Positions 1-6,907 of a stretch of DNA of 64,000 bases are shown here, one piece after another. The notes beneath the pieces were generated by a model. It saw only the letters and a list, made by a program, of their open reading frames with translations, was not told the DNA's origin and ran no database searches. Position numbers and translations under genes: made by a program. Source of the DNA: Arthrobacter_B sp038069765 (lineage in GTDB: Bacteria > Actinomycetota > Actinomycetes > Actinomycetales > Micrococcaceae); contig NZ_JBBPFS010000003.1 in the NCBI RefSeq assembly GCF_038069765.1, forward strand, positions 1 to 64,000, read 5' to 3'. The number at the start of each line of letters is the position of its first letter. Within the stretch, counting starts at the first letter, position 1.

Positions 1-16
1 CCTTCTGTGTGCAGGT

Positions 17-880
17 CTAGTACCAGTTGTTGGCGTAGTGGAAGTTCAGTGCACCGCAGGGGCTTCCGTAGCGGGACTCTATGTAGCCCAGGCCCCAGTT
101 GATCTGCGTTTTGTAGTTGGTCAGATAGTCCGGTCCCGAGGATGCCATTTTTTCAGCCGGAAGCGACTGGACAATGCCGTAGGCACCGCTGCTGGCGTTG
201 GTCGCACTGGTCATCCAGTTGGACTCCTTCTCCCAGAGCGTGTTCAGGCAGGTCATTTCCGACGCGGCCCAGCCGTGGCCGGCAAGGGCCGAGGCAGCGT
301 AAGCCTTGGCACCGGCAGGATCATCCACGGGTACGGAGGCTGCGGCGGCTTCAGCGGCAGCGGCCTCCTCGGCGGCACGGGCAGCAGCAGCCGCATCAGC
401 CGCAGCCTGAGCTGCTGCTTCCTGCTCGGCCGCCGCGCGGGCCTGATCTTCTGCGGCCTTCGCTTCCGCGGCAGCCGCTTCCGCAACCCGTGCTTCTTCA
501 GCCGCGGCTGCCTCAGCCACCCGCGCTTCTTCCGCTGCGCGGTCATCGTCGGCCGCCCGGTTCTCTTCGGAGGCCTTCGCCTCTGCCGCGGCTTCCGCTT
601 CCGCCCCGGCCCCGGACTCGTCTCCCGGCCCGGCCGTCTCCGTAGGTGCAGGGGTCTGATCGGAGCTGTCATCCGAGGTTGCGCCGGAGATCGGCGAAGC
701 CAGGCTCACGAGACCTGCGCGCAGCTGGTCGTTTTGCACGGAAGCCCCTGCAACACCGAAGAAGACCAGAGCTCCGGCAGCAGCCACGGCCCCGACGCGG
801 AGCTGGCGGGTGCGGCGGGAGCGCCGGCGTTCCTGGGTAATTTCGCGTCGCCCGGGGGCGTTCTTGTGGGAGGAAGTCAT
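17..880 (-). CDS. Secreted lytic-transglycosylase-like protein, Ala/Glu-rich (paralogue 1)
   Basis: Protein of 287 aa. A basic N-terminus is followed by one hydrophobic segment (about residues 28-48) that should export or anchor it. Residues about 75-185 are low-complexity Ala/Glu/Arg repeats, probably a helical wall-spanning stalk. The last ~95 residues form an SLT/aggregation-promoting-factor-type lysozyme-like domain with the probable catalytic Glu in WEKESNW, then SGAYGI, a conserved WGLGYI, and a C-terminal NWY. Likely role: peptidoglycan cleavage or remodelling outside the membrane. The C-terminal domain is clearly related to that of the next gene on the same strand. Enzyme class is inferred from fold family; activity is unproven. 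A TAGGGT box lies 9 nt upstream of the ATG. Confidence 0.8.
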   Translation of the reverse strand: MTSSHKNAPGRREITQERRRSRRTRQLRVGAVAAAGALVFFGVAGASVQNDQLRAGLVSLASPISGATSDDSSDQTPAPTETAGPGDESGAGAEAEAAAEAKASEENRAADDDRAAEEARVAEAAAAEEARVAEAAAAEAKAAEDQARAAAEQEAAAQAAADAAAAARAAEEAAAAEAAAASVPVDDPAGAKAYAASALAGHGWAASEMTCLNTLWEKESNWMTSATNASSGAYGIVQSLPAEKMASSGPDYLTNYKTQINWGLGYIESRYGSPCGALNFHYANNWY

Positions 881-978
881 AGGACCGAGACCCTACCGGC
901 GGATTCTGGCCGCGGTCTCAGCTTCGTAACGATCTGGTTGACAGGCGTGTTGCGTCACGCTTTAATGACCCGGCCCTG

Positions 979-2301
979 TTAGTACCAGTTCACATCCTCG
1001 GAATGCTGCCACGCCGCACAGGGGCTGCCGTAGCGTGCTGCAATGTATCCCAGACCCCACTCAATCTGGGTCCGGTAACTGGTCCGCCAGTCGGCCCCGG
1101 CGGTGGCCATCTTGTCTCCGGGCAATGACTGCGGGATGCCGTAGGCGCCGCTGTACGGGTTGTTGGCGCTGGTTCGCCAGCCCGACTCACGCTGCCACAG
1201 GTTGGCCAAGCAACGCTGCTGGTCCTGCCCCCACCCAAAGGCTCCCAACCGGCCGGCTGCATAGGCCTGGGCACCGGCCGGATCATCGATGGGACCGGGA
1301 GCGGGCGCGGGCGGAGGCTGCGGGGCTGGCGGTGCCGGAGAGACAGGTGGGACTGGAGGGGCAGGTTTGGGCTGTGGGACTTGGGGAGCGGGTGTGGGAA
1401 TTATCACCGGAGCGGGTCCCGTTTCCACCGGCGGCGGAGTGATTCCCCCGCGGTTCCCGGAGTCGTTTTCCCTCTGCCGGTCTGCCTCGCGTGCGGCTTC
1501 TTCGGCTTCCCGTGCTACCTGCTGCTCGCGGTAGTCCTCCTCGGCCTGCAGCCCGCGCAACCGCTCCTCTTCGAGCTGAACGCTCGTGTTCCGCAGGGCT
1601 GCGAGCTGCGCCAACAGGACCGCGCTGCGCTCTTCCTGTTCCCGGACCGCGGCGTCGGCGGCGGCCGCGGCGGCTTCGGCATCACGGGCCAGCTGCAGCG
1701 ATTTGGCGGCGGCTTCCTCCCGGGCTTCCCCTGCCGCAGCCTCGCGGTCTTCAAGGCTGCGCAGCACATTGGCGGCAGCCGCGGCTTCAGCCTGCAGCTG
1801 GCCGGTGCGCCCGCTTATTCCCTGCAGGGTGGTGAGGCGGTCCATGGCGCCCACTGCCGCATCTGCATCCAGGAGCATCAGCAGGCTGGAGTCCATGCCG
1901 CCGGTTTTGTAGGTCTGCGCCGCCAGGGCTCCCATCTGATCGGAAAGCCCGCGCGCCGATGCCGCTGCTTGGGCCCGTTGAACGGAGAGGACTTCGAGGG
2001 CCCTTTTGGTGGTTTCAGCTTCCGCCGCGGCCCTCTGATGATCCGCAGAGGCCTGCACCGCCGTGTTTCCCAGGCGCCCCGCGTCGCCGGACAGTTCCCC
2101 CAGAAGTGCTTCTATCTCGGCGGACTGCCCTTCCGTGGCTGCCACGCTCGCCTTGGCCTGTTCCACCTCTTCCCAGGAAGGAAAGTCTGCCGCATCGGCG
2201 GGCACGGCAGTGAGGACCGCGGCGGCGAGCACCCCGGTCAGCATCACGGATCCCCAGGAAACAAGACTTAACTTCTTCCCCGGCAGCAACATTGACAACA
2301 T
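979..2301 (-). CDS. Secreted coiled-coil lytic-transglycosylase-like protein (paralogue 2)
   Basis: Protein of 440 aa with a signal peptide (hydrophobic residues about 12-34, Ala-rich cleavage region ending near ADAAD). Residues about 45-275 are a long coiled coil like those of NlpC/P60- or FtsX-associated hydrolases. A Pro-rich hinge spans about 285-345. The last ~95 residues are a lysozyme-like domain with catalytic-type Glu in WQRESGW, SGAYGI and C-terminal NWY, closely matching the neighbouring gene. Probably a cell-wall hydrolase whose coiled coil controls activity or partner binding; this is inference. A TAGGCT -10-like box sits 8 nt before the first ATG; a second in-frame ATG three codons later is possible. 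Confidence 0.82.
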   Translation of the reverse strand: MLSMLLPGKKLSLVSWGSVMLTGVLAAAVLTAVPADAADFPSWEEVEQAKASVAATEGQSAEIEALLGELSGDAGRLGNTAVQASADHQRAAAEAETTKRALEVLSVQRAQAAASARGLSDQMGALAAQTYKTGGMDSSLLMLLDADAAVGAMDRLTTLQGISGRTGQLQAEAAAAANVLRSLEDREAAAGEAREEAAAKSLQLARDAEAAAAAADAAVREQEERSAVLLAQLAALRNTSVQLEEERLRGLQAEEDYREQQVAREAEEAAREADRQRENDSGNRGGITPPPVETGPAPVIIPTPAPQVPQPKPAPPVPPVSPAPPAPQPPPAPAPGPIDDPAGAQAYAAGRLGAFGWGQDQQRCLANLWQRESGWRTSANNPYSGAYGIPQSLPGDKMATAGADWRTSYRTQIEWGLGYIAARYGSPCAAWQHSEDVNWY

Positions 2302-2343
2302 CGGGGTTTAGCCTACGCCACACGGCGGATTATCCCTACGGTT

Positions 2344-2928
2344 CTACCAATCGTCTTCGGGCTGCTGCTCAAGCACCTCACCGATGACCTCGTTGACCAC
2401 CCGATAGCCCACCGACGGGGAATATCCCTTGCGTGCCAGCATGGACACCAGACGCCTCGCCTGTTTGTCACGGGCGGCCCGGTCCGTCAGGTCAACGGAG
2501 TGCTGGAGCTTGCGGCCGGCCAGGGCGCGCGCTGATTCCAGTTCGTCCTCGTCGCTGACCTGTTCGAGCGCCTCCTCGGCCAAGTCGCCGGTGATTCCCT
2601 TCTCAGAGAGTTCACGCTTCAGCGCACTTCTGGCGAGCGACTTTGTCCGGGACCGGCTGGCCACCCACATGCGGGCGAATTCAGCGTCATCAATAAGCTG
2701 AACTTCCTCAAAGCGGTCCAGCACCGCTTCGATGACGTCATGGGGGATGTCCTTCTCAGCCAGCTTCACCGCGAGCTGGCGGCGGCTTTTCGGTGCGCTG
2801 GTCAGCTGGCGCAGGACAATGTTACGGGCCGTGCCGTAGGGATCGCGTTCCCGCTCCCCCGGCTGCACGGCAACGGGTTCCCCGGAATGACTTTCCGTAC
2901 CGGGAAACCCGCTGTTGTGCTGCTGCAT
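2344..2928 (-). CDS. recX: RecX regulatory protein
   Basis: Protein of 194 aa starting 6 bp after the recA stop, the classic recA-recX arrangement. It has the three-helix RecX repeats, including ARNIVLRQL, the LIDDAEFARMWVASR motif and a C-terminal RKGYSPSVGYRVV repeat. RecX binds the RecA filament and modulates (usually inhibits) its ATPase and strand exchange. Its N-terminal ~30 residues are a polar tail with no obvious fold. It is probably cotranscribed with recA and therefore SOS-induced. No clear hairpin terminator is visible just downstream (2302-2343). Confidence 0.95.
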   Translation of the reverse strand: MQQHNSGFPGTESHSGEPVAVQPGERERDPYGTARNIVLRQLTSAPKSRRQLAVKLAEKDIPHDVIEAVLDRFEEVQLIDDAEFARMWVASRSRTKSLARSALKRELSEKGITGDLAEEALEQVSDEDELESARALAGRKLQHSVDLTDRAARDKQARRLVSMLARKGYSPSVGYRVVNEVIGEVLEQQPEDDW

Positions 2929-2934
2929 GGCGGC

Positions 2935-3990
2935 CTAGGCGTCCTTCGGAACGGCCTTGAGTTTCTTCGGGTCGGCCGGAGCTTCTTCGGCGGGACCGTC
3001 AATGCCCAGCTTTTCGCGCAGGCGGCGTTCCAGTTCATCGGTCAGCTCGGGATTATCCCGCAGGAACTTGCGGGCGTTCTCCTTGCCCTGGCCCAGCTGG
3101 TCGCCGTCGTAGGTGAACCAGGCGCCGGACTTCTTCACGAAGCCGTGCTCCACGCCCATGTCGATCAGCCCGCCCTCGCGGGAGATGCCGGTGCCGTAGA
3201 TGATGTCGAACTCGGCCTGCTTGAACGGCGGGGCCATCTTGTTCTTGACGATCTTGGCACGGGTGCGGTTACCGACAGGCACCGTACCCTCCTTGAGCGT
3301 TTCAATCCGTCGGACGTCGATGCGCACGGAGGCGTAGAACTTCAGCGCCTTGCCGCCGGTGGTGGTTTCCGGGCTGCCGAACATGACGCCGATCTTCTCG
3401 CGAAGCTGGTTGATGAAGATGGCGGTGGTGTTGGTGTGGCTCAGGCGTCCGGCAATCTTCCGGAGGGCCTGGCTCATAAGCCGTGCCTGAAGGCCCACGT
3501 GGCTGTCGCCCATGTCGCCTTCGATTTCCGCCCGGGGCACCAGGGCTGCCACGGAGTCAATGACGACCACGTCAACGGATCCGGAGCCAATCAGCATGTC
3601 CATGATTTCCAGCGCCTGCTCGCCGGTGTCCGGCTGGGAGACCAGGAGGGAGTCCGTGTCGACGCCGAGACGGGCGGCGTAAATCGGGTCCAGGGCGTGC
3701 TCGGCGTCAATGAACGCGGCAATGCCGCCGTTCTTCTGTGCGTTGGCCACTACGTGAAGCGCCAGGGTGGTCTTACCCGAGGATTCAGGACCGTAGATCT
3801 CCACCACGCGGCCGCGGGGAAGCCCTCCGATGCCGAGGGCGAGGTCAAGGGCGATCGAACTGGTGGAGATGGTCTCCGCCGGAGCACGGACCTCGTCTCC
3901 GAGCCGCATGATCGAGCCCTTGCCGTACTGCTTATCGATCTGGGCCAGCGCTGCTTCAAGAGCCTTTGCGCGGTCGACTGCTGCTGCCAT
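2935..3990 (-). CDS. recA: Recombinase RecA
   Basis: Full-length 351-aa RecA, the DNA-dependent ATPase for homologous recombination and the co-protease for LexA self-cleavage. Visible motifs: Walker A GPESSGKTT (about residues 67-75), Walker B VDVVVIDSVAAL, the conserved core start LDLALGIGGLPRGRVVEIYG, and the hydrophobic INQLREKIGVMFG strand. No intein interrupts it, unlike M. tuberculosis RecA. The C-terminus is acidic and Pro/Ala-rich, as usual. recX follows directly. A LexA-type operator lies 164 bp upstream, predicting SOS induction. Confidence 0.99.
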   Translation of the reverse strand: MAAAVDRAKALEAALAQIDKQYGKGSIMRLGDEVRAPAETISTSSIALDLALGIGGLPRGRVVEIYGPESSGKTTLALHVVANAQKNGGIAAFIDAEHALDPIYAARLGVDTDSLLVSQPDTGEQALEIMDMLIGSGSVDVVVIDSVAALVPRAEIEGDMGDSHVGLQARLMSQALRKIAGRLSHTNTTAIFINQLREKIGVMFGSPETTTGGKALKFYASVRIDVRRIETLKEGTVPVGNRTRAKIVKNKMAPPFKQAEFDIIYGTGISREGGLIDMGVEHGFVKKSGAWFTYDGDQLGQGKENARKFLRDNPELTDELERRLREKLGIDGPAEEAPADPKKLKAVPKDA

Positions 3991-4153
3991 TCTTCACCTC
4001 GGTTGTTTGATTTTTGCTTGGCCCGAAGGCCGGGTGTCCTGCTCACCTACGACCATATGCGGCGGCACTGACAAAACAGCGGAGCGGGTTGCTGTGGGGA
4101 TATCAGGGGTAGTTTGGCGGTCGTTTTGCCCTTGTGTAGGAGCATATCCGCAC

Positions 4154-4169
4154 CCGAACAGATATTCGA
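4154..4169 (-). promoter_or_regulatory. LexA (SOS) box upstream of recA
   Basis: The 16-mer CCGAACAGATATTCGA matches 14 of 16 positions of the actinobacterial/Bacillus-type SOS operator TCGAAC-N4-GTTCGA. Reading toward recA, a TTCGAA hexamer overlaps the box and a TATGCT hexamer follows about 18 nt later, so a LexA dimer here would cover the region between -35 and -10. The implied recA leader is about 140 nt. Confidence 0.75.
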
Positions 4170-4212
4170 ATTCCGAACACCGGCGTGTCCGTTATTCCCT
4201 TCCGCGCGCCGG

Positions 4213-4434
4213 CTACTTTTTGGGGGCGATATCCCGGCCCAGGCGGCGTTCGGGCGGCACGTCCTGGACATCGCAGACCGCAAGCCACACTGTCTTGGGC
4301 TCAATCCCGCCGCCGAGTGCCTCGGCTGCGGTCTTGCCGCCGAGGGAACCCAGCACCAGGTCGGAGGCCAGCACCCGGGAGTAGGCCGGGCCAAACTCGT
4401 CGTCCATCAGCCGCCAGAAATCACTAAGTCGCAT
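4213..4434 (-). CDS. DUF3046 family protein
   Basis: Small 73-aa protein beginning MRLSDFWRLMDDEFG, with VLGSLGGKTAAEAL and a WLAVCDVQDVPPERRLGRD C-terminal stretch, the hallmarks of DUF3046. Members are found just upstream of recA across Actinobacteria; function is unknown. The gene is on the recA strand, but the 222-bp gap with its own SOS promoter suggests recA is also transcribed separately. No transmembrane segment or nucleic-acid-binding motif is evident. Confidence 0.9.
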   Translation of the reverse strand: MRLSDFWRLMDDEFGPAYSRVLASDLVLGSLGGKTAAEALGGGIEPKTVWLAVCDVQDVPPERRLGRDIAPKK

Positions 4435-4579
4435 CGCTTAATCTTCTCACGGCCGCGGCACCGGCGAACGGCGCCCGCCATCCCCGGGAGGAAATCGGCG
4501 CCTTCCGGGGCGGACGCCCCCGCCCCGGGACCGTGGCGCCGTCGGCACCCCCGCCATCGGCCCGGCAGGTGCCGGGCCC

Positions 4580-4585
4580 TAGAAT
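4580..4585 (+). promoter_or_regulatory. -10 box for leaderless marR-like mRNA
   Basis: TAGAAT ends 6 nt before the ATG at 4592. In Actinobacteria a TANNNT hexamer at this distance places transcription initiation at the A of ATG, and no Shine-Dalgarno sequence is present. No clear -35 element is visible. Confidence 0.55.
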
Positions 4586-4591
4586 GGAACC

Positions 4592-5065
4592 ATGACCGAG
4601 CAGGCATCCTCCCCCCGCCCCCGGCAGCATGAAGCCGCCATCGAGACGCTGGAGCATGCCCTCTCCGTGCTGTGGCGCCGTGCGCGGTCCAATTCGCACA
4701 AGGTGGCGCGCGAGGTGCACCCGGACATGGAGCCGGCAGCCTACGGCCTGCTGTTGCTGCTTCAGCAGCAACAGGCCATGCGCCTGACCGACATCGCGGC
4801 CAGCATAGGCATCGGCAAACCGTCCATCAGCCGGCAGATCGTCATGCTCGAGAGCCTCGGCCTTGTGCAGAAGCATGCCGATCCCCAGGACGGCCGGGCG
4901 CAGGCTATTTCCCTGACTCCGGCCGGGGCTCAGGCGCTGGCCCGCACCCAGGCAGCACGCAAGGATCTCTTCCGCACGCTGCTGGATGGCTGGGATGACG
5001 AGGAGCTGGTGCAGCTGGGATCGCTGCTGACGAAACTCAACGAATCCTACGCACGGGAACGCTGA
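4592..5065 (+). CDS. MarR family transcriptional regulator
   Basis: Protein of 157 aa with a full MarR winged helix-turn-helix. The recognition region IGIGKPSISRQIVMLESLGLV (about residues 70-90) is followed by the wing DPQDGRAQAISLTPAGAQAL. N- and C-terminal helices would form the dimer interface. Such proteins repress neighbouring efflux, stress or catabolic genes and release DNA on binding phenolic or oxidising ligands; no target is apparent here because both flanking genes are housekeeping. It is transcribed alone, opposite to its neighbours, and ends at a strong bidirectional terminator. Ligand unknown. Confidence 0.9.
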   Translation: MTEQASSPRPRQHEAAIETLEHALSVLWRRARSNSHKVAREVHPDMEPAAYGLLLLLQQQQAMRLTDIAASIGIGKPSISRQIVMLESLGLVQKHADPQDGRAQAISLTPAGAQALARTQAARKDLFRTLLDGWDDEELVQLGSLLTKLNESYARER

Positions 5066-5137
5066 GCGGATCCGCCTCCGGCATCCGGGCAGGCCAACGG
5101 GCCCGGGGGCGGATTAGTCCGGATGAGCCCGCGCATG

Positions 5138-5172
5138 AAAAAAGACCCCGCCGTTGCCGGCGGGGTCTTTTT
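5138..5172. terminator. Bidirectional intrinsic terminator, marR-like gene / clgR
   Basis: A perfect stem whose GC core is GACCCCGCCG / CGGCGGGGTC, with a 4-nt TTGC loop, is flanked by A-tracts on the left and a T-tract on the right. It can therefore terminate both the plus-strand marR-like transcript and the minus-strand clgR transcript. Confidence 0.92.
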
Positions 5173-5222
5173 CATCATGCGGAGGCATGCCGTCCTGGTG
5201 CGGCGGCGTGCCCGATGTAGGT

Positions 5223-5648
5223 CTACGGTGTGCGGGCCAGATCCCGCGCCATGTCATCCGGAAATTCGCGGGCAAACTCGCGCGAGAATTCGGATGGAAC
5301 GGTGTCGGGTATGGCGATGCCTTCTGCGCTCGCCACCCGGTCGCTGACCTCACGAAGCATCAGAGACAGGGGCACATCCAGCGCGGTGCAGATCGAGGAG
5401 AGAAGTTCCGACGAGGCTTCCTTCTGTCCCCGCTCCACCTCGCTGAGGTAGCCAAGGGAAACGCGCGCGCTGTGCGAGACCTCGCGCAGGGTACGACCCT
5501 GACGCTGACGGACATCGCGCAGTACGTCGCCAATTTCATGACGAAGAACAACCATTTTGCGCTCCTTTGGCTCCCGGCGTGCATCTTCCGCCAACCCTAC
5601 ATCCCGCCAGCGAATAACGCCGTTCACGGATACGGGTTGCTTAACCAT
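5223..5648 (-). CDS. clgR: ClgR-type XRE transcriptional regulator
   Basis: 141 aa from the chosen ATG (MVKQPVSVNG). The Cro/C1-type helix-turn-helix begins near LRHEIGDVLRDVRQRQGRTL and contains REVSHSARVSLGYLSEVERGQKE, nearly invariant in ClgR. ClgR activates clpP1P2, clpC and other protease or repair genes and is itself degraded by Clp in related bacteria. Position after pgsA and cinA matches the mycobacterial order. The open frame continues 14 codons upstream; the chosen start has AAGGAG about 13 nt before it, a long spacing, and a later ATG at MVVLRHE (5555) is also possible. The C-terminal tail after the helix-turn-helix is hydrophilic and alternates charges. Confidence 0.88.
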   Translation of the reverse strand: MVKQPVSVNGVIRWRDVGLAEDARREPKERKMVVLRHEIGDVLRDVRQRQGRTLREVSHSARVSLGYLSEVERGQKEASSELLSSICTALDVPLSLMLREVSDRVASAEGIAIPDTVPSEFSREFAREFPDDMARDLARTP

Positions 5649-5677
5649 CTGTATCGTCCTGCTCCTTATATGGTCCG

Positions 5678-5696
5678 GCTGCGGCTTCACCGCAGC
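5678..5696. promoter_or_regulatory. Candidate operator upstream of clgR
   Basis: A perfect 7-5-7 inverted repeat, GCTGCGG-cttca-CCGCAGC, lies 30 bp upstream of the chosen clgR start. ClgR is autoregulatory in related bacteria, but the sequence does not match the published CGC/GCG-centred ClgR consensus exactly, so the assignment is tentative. Confidence 0.35.
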
Positions 5697-5799
5697 TATC
5701 TAAAGATCGTAGTTCGGAAACCTTGGCGGTTCCTGATACTAACAACTGAGCGCCGCCGGGTTTTGTTCCCGGCACCGTTCGCACGTTCCTGATGCCCTA

Positions 5800-6288
5800 T
5801 TAACGTCTGTCCCTAAGGACCCGGGCAAGCATTGACAGTGCTTCGTCGCAGGCCTGCCCTCGGATGGCTGCCCTGTCCCCCGAAAAGAAAAATTCCCGGA
5901 CTGTGGTCCGCTCCGGAGCGGCCACCGCGATAAACACGCAGCCCACAGGCTTGCCGTCATGCGGTTCGGGGCCTGCAGCACCTGTGGTCGCAACACCGAT
6001 ATCCGCCCCCAGGACCCGCTGTGCACCCTCGGCCATCTGCTTGGCGACCTCGGCGTCGACGGATCCCGCAGTCGCCAGCAGGTCGCCGTCGACCCCCAGG
6101 ACTTTTTTCTTCACAAAGTTGGCGTACGCGACCACACCGCCGAGCAGCACCGCGGAAGCTCCGGGTACGGCTCCCAGTCCGGCAGCCACCAGGCCGGCGG
6201 TGAGTGACTCGGCGGTAGCAACCGTAAGCCCCGCCGCGGCTGCGGCCGCTACCACTGCCGGCGCATCAGCGGTGCCGGCCGAACTCAC
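5800..6288 (-). CDS. CinA C-terminal family protein (PncC-type nicotinamide-nucleotide amidase)
   Basis: 162 aa containing only the CinA C-terminal deamidase domain: TVATAESLTAGLVAAGL near the N-terminus, VVAYANFVKKKVLGV, the VDAEVAKQMAEGAQRVLGADIGVATTGAAGP core, and a C-terminal helix. Stand-alone domains of this kind hydrolyse nicotinamide mononucleotide to nicotinate mononucleotide in pyridine-nucleotide salvage (PncC). The start is set at the GTG whose last two bases are shared with the pgsA TGA stop (GTGA overlap), implying translational coupling. A longer open frame upstream lies wholly inside pgsA and was discounted. Confidence 0.9.
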   Translation of the reverse strand: MSSAGTADAPAVVAAAAAAGLTVATAESLTAGLVAAGLGAVPGASAVLLGGVVAYANFVKKKVLGVDGDLLATAGSVDAEVAKQMAEGAQRVLGADIGVATTGAAGPEPHDGKPVGCVFIAVAAPERTTVREFFFSGDRAAIRGQACDEALSMLARVLRDRR

Positions 6289-6887
6289 CGGCTGCCCGGA
6301 TTCTGCAGGGCCCGGCGGCGCAGCTTCACGGCCTGGATGATGTAGTCCACCCCCGTCACCACGGTGATGACGACGGCGGCCGCCATAACGACTGCGCCGA
6401 TCCACCAGGCCCAGGCGCCCAGCCATGCGGTCAGCGGCAGGAGCAGAAGGAAGATGGCCAGGGTCTGAACGACCGTCTTGAGCTTGCCGCCGCGGGAGGC
6501 TGCCATCACGCCGTAGCGGATCACGACGAACCGGAGAACGGTAATGCCGATTTCGCGGACCAGGATCACGATGGTTACCCACCACCACAGCTCGCCCAGC
6601 GCGGACAGCATCACCAGTGCCGACCCGATCAGCAGCTTGTCCGCAATGGGATCGGCGATCTTGCCGAAGTCGGTGATCAGGCCGCGGCTGCGGGCCAGGT
6701 CGCCGTCGAGCTTGTCAGTGTAGATGGCCACTGCAAAAGTCGCCACCGCGAGCCAGCGGTACAGTCCGTCCCGCCCGTCGTCGGACAGGAGCAGCCAGAT
6801 AAACAGCGGAACCATCAGGATCCTGATGACCGTCAGCACGTTGGCGATGTTCAGGACGGGGACATTCCCGGAAGAAGAGTTGCTCAC
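6285..6887 (-). CDS. pgsA: CDP-diacylglycerol--glycerol-3-phosphate 3-phosphatidyltransferase
   Basis: Integral membrane protein of 200 aa with about six hydrophobic segments and the CDP-alcohol phosphatidyltransferase signature D-x2-DG-x2-AR-x8-G-x3-D-x3-D, seen as DKLDGDLARSRG followed by DFGKIADPIAD. It makes phosphatidylglycerophosphate, the precursor of phosphatidylglycerol and cardiolipin. The start is GTG; TAGGCT stands exactly 6 nt upstream, so a leaderless transcript is likely even though ftsK ends only 20 bp before. The stop overlaps the following CinA-type gene. Confidence 0.95.
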   Translation of the reverse strand: MSNSSSGNVPVLNIANVLTVIRILMVPLFIWLLLSDDGRDGLYRWLAVATFAVAIYTDKLDGDLARSRGLITDFGKIADPIADKLLIGSALVMLSALGELWWWVTIVILVREIGITVLRFVVIRYGVMAASRGGKLKTVVQTLAIFLLLLPLTAWLGAWAWWIGAVVMAAAVVITVVTGVDYIIQAVKLRRRALQNPGSR

Positions 6888-6893
6888 TGTTCC

Positions 6894-6899
6894 AGCCTA
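6894..6899 (-). promoter_or_regulatory. -10 box for leaderless pgsA mRNA
   Basis: On the minus strand TAGGCT is followed by GGAACA and then the GTG start of pgsA. The 6-nt spacing is that of actinobacterial leaderless promoters. It lies in the 20-bp gap after ftsK. Confidence 0.5.
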
Positions 6900-6907
6900 A
6901 CGCCGAA

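Noticed and set aside
2740..4071. 443-codon open frame antisense to recA
   Set aside because: recA is complete on the other strand; the antisense frame shows only compositional bias.
5678..5696. Firm assignment of the clgR-upstream palindrome as a ClgR box
   Set aside because: Symmetry is good but the half-sites do not match the known ClgR consensus, so it is listed only as a low-confidence operator.
6289..6588. Upstream extension of the CinA-type gene
   Set aside because: Lies entirely inside pgsA; the GTGA overlap gives a clear start at 6288.
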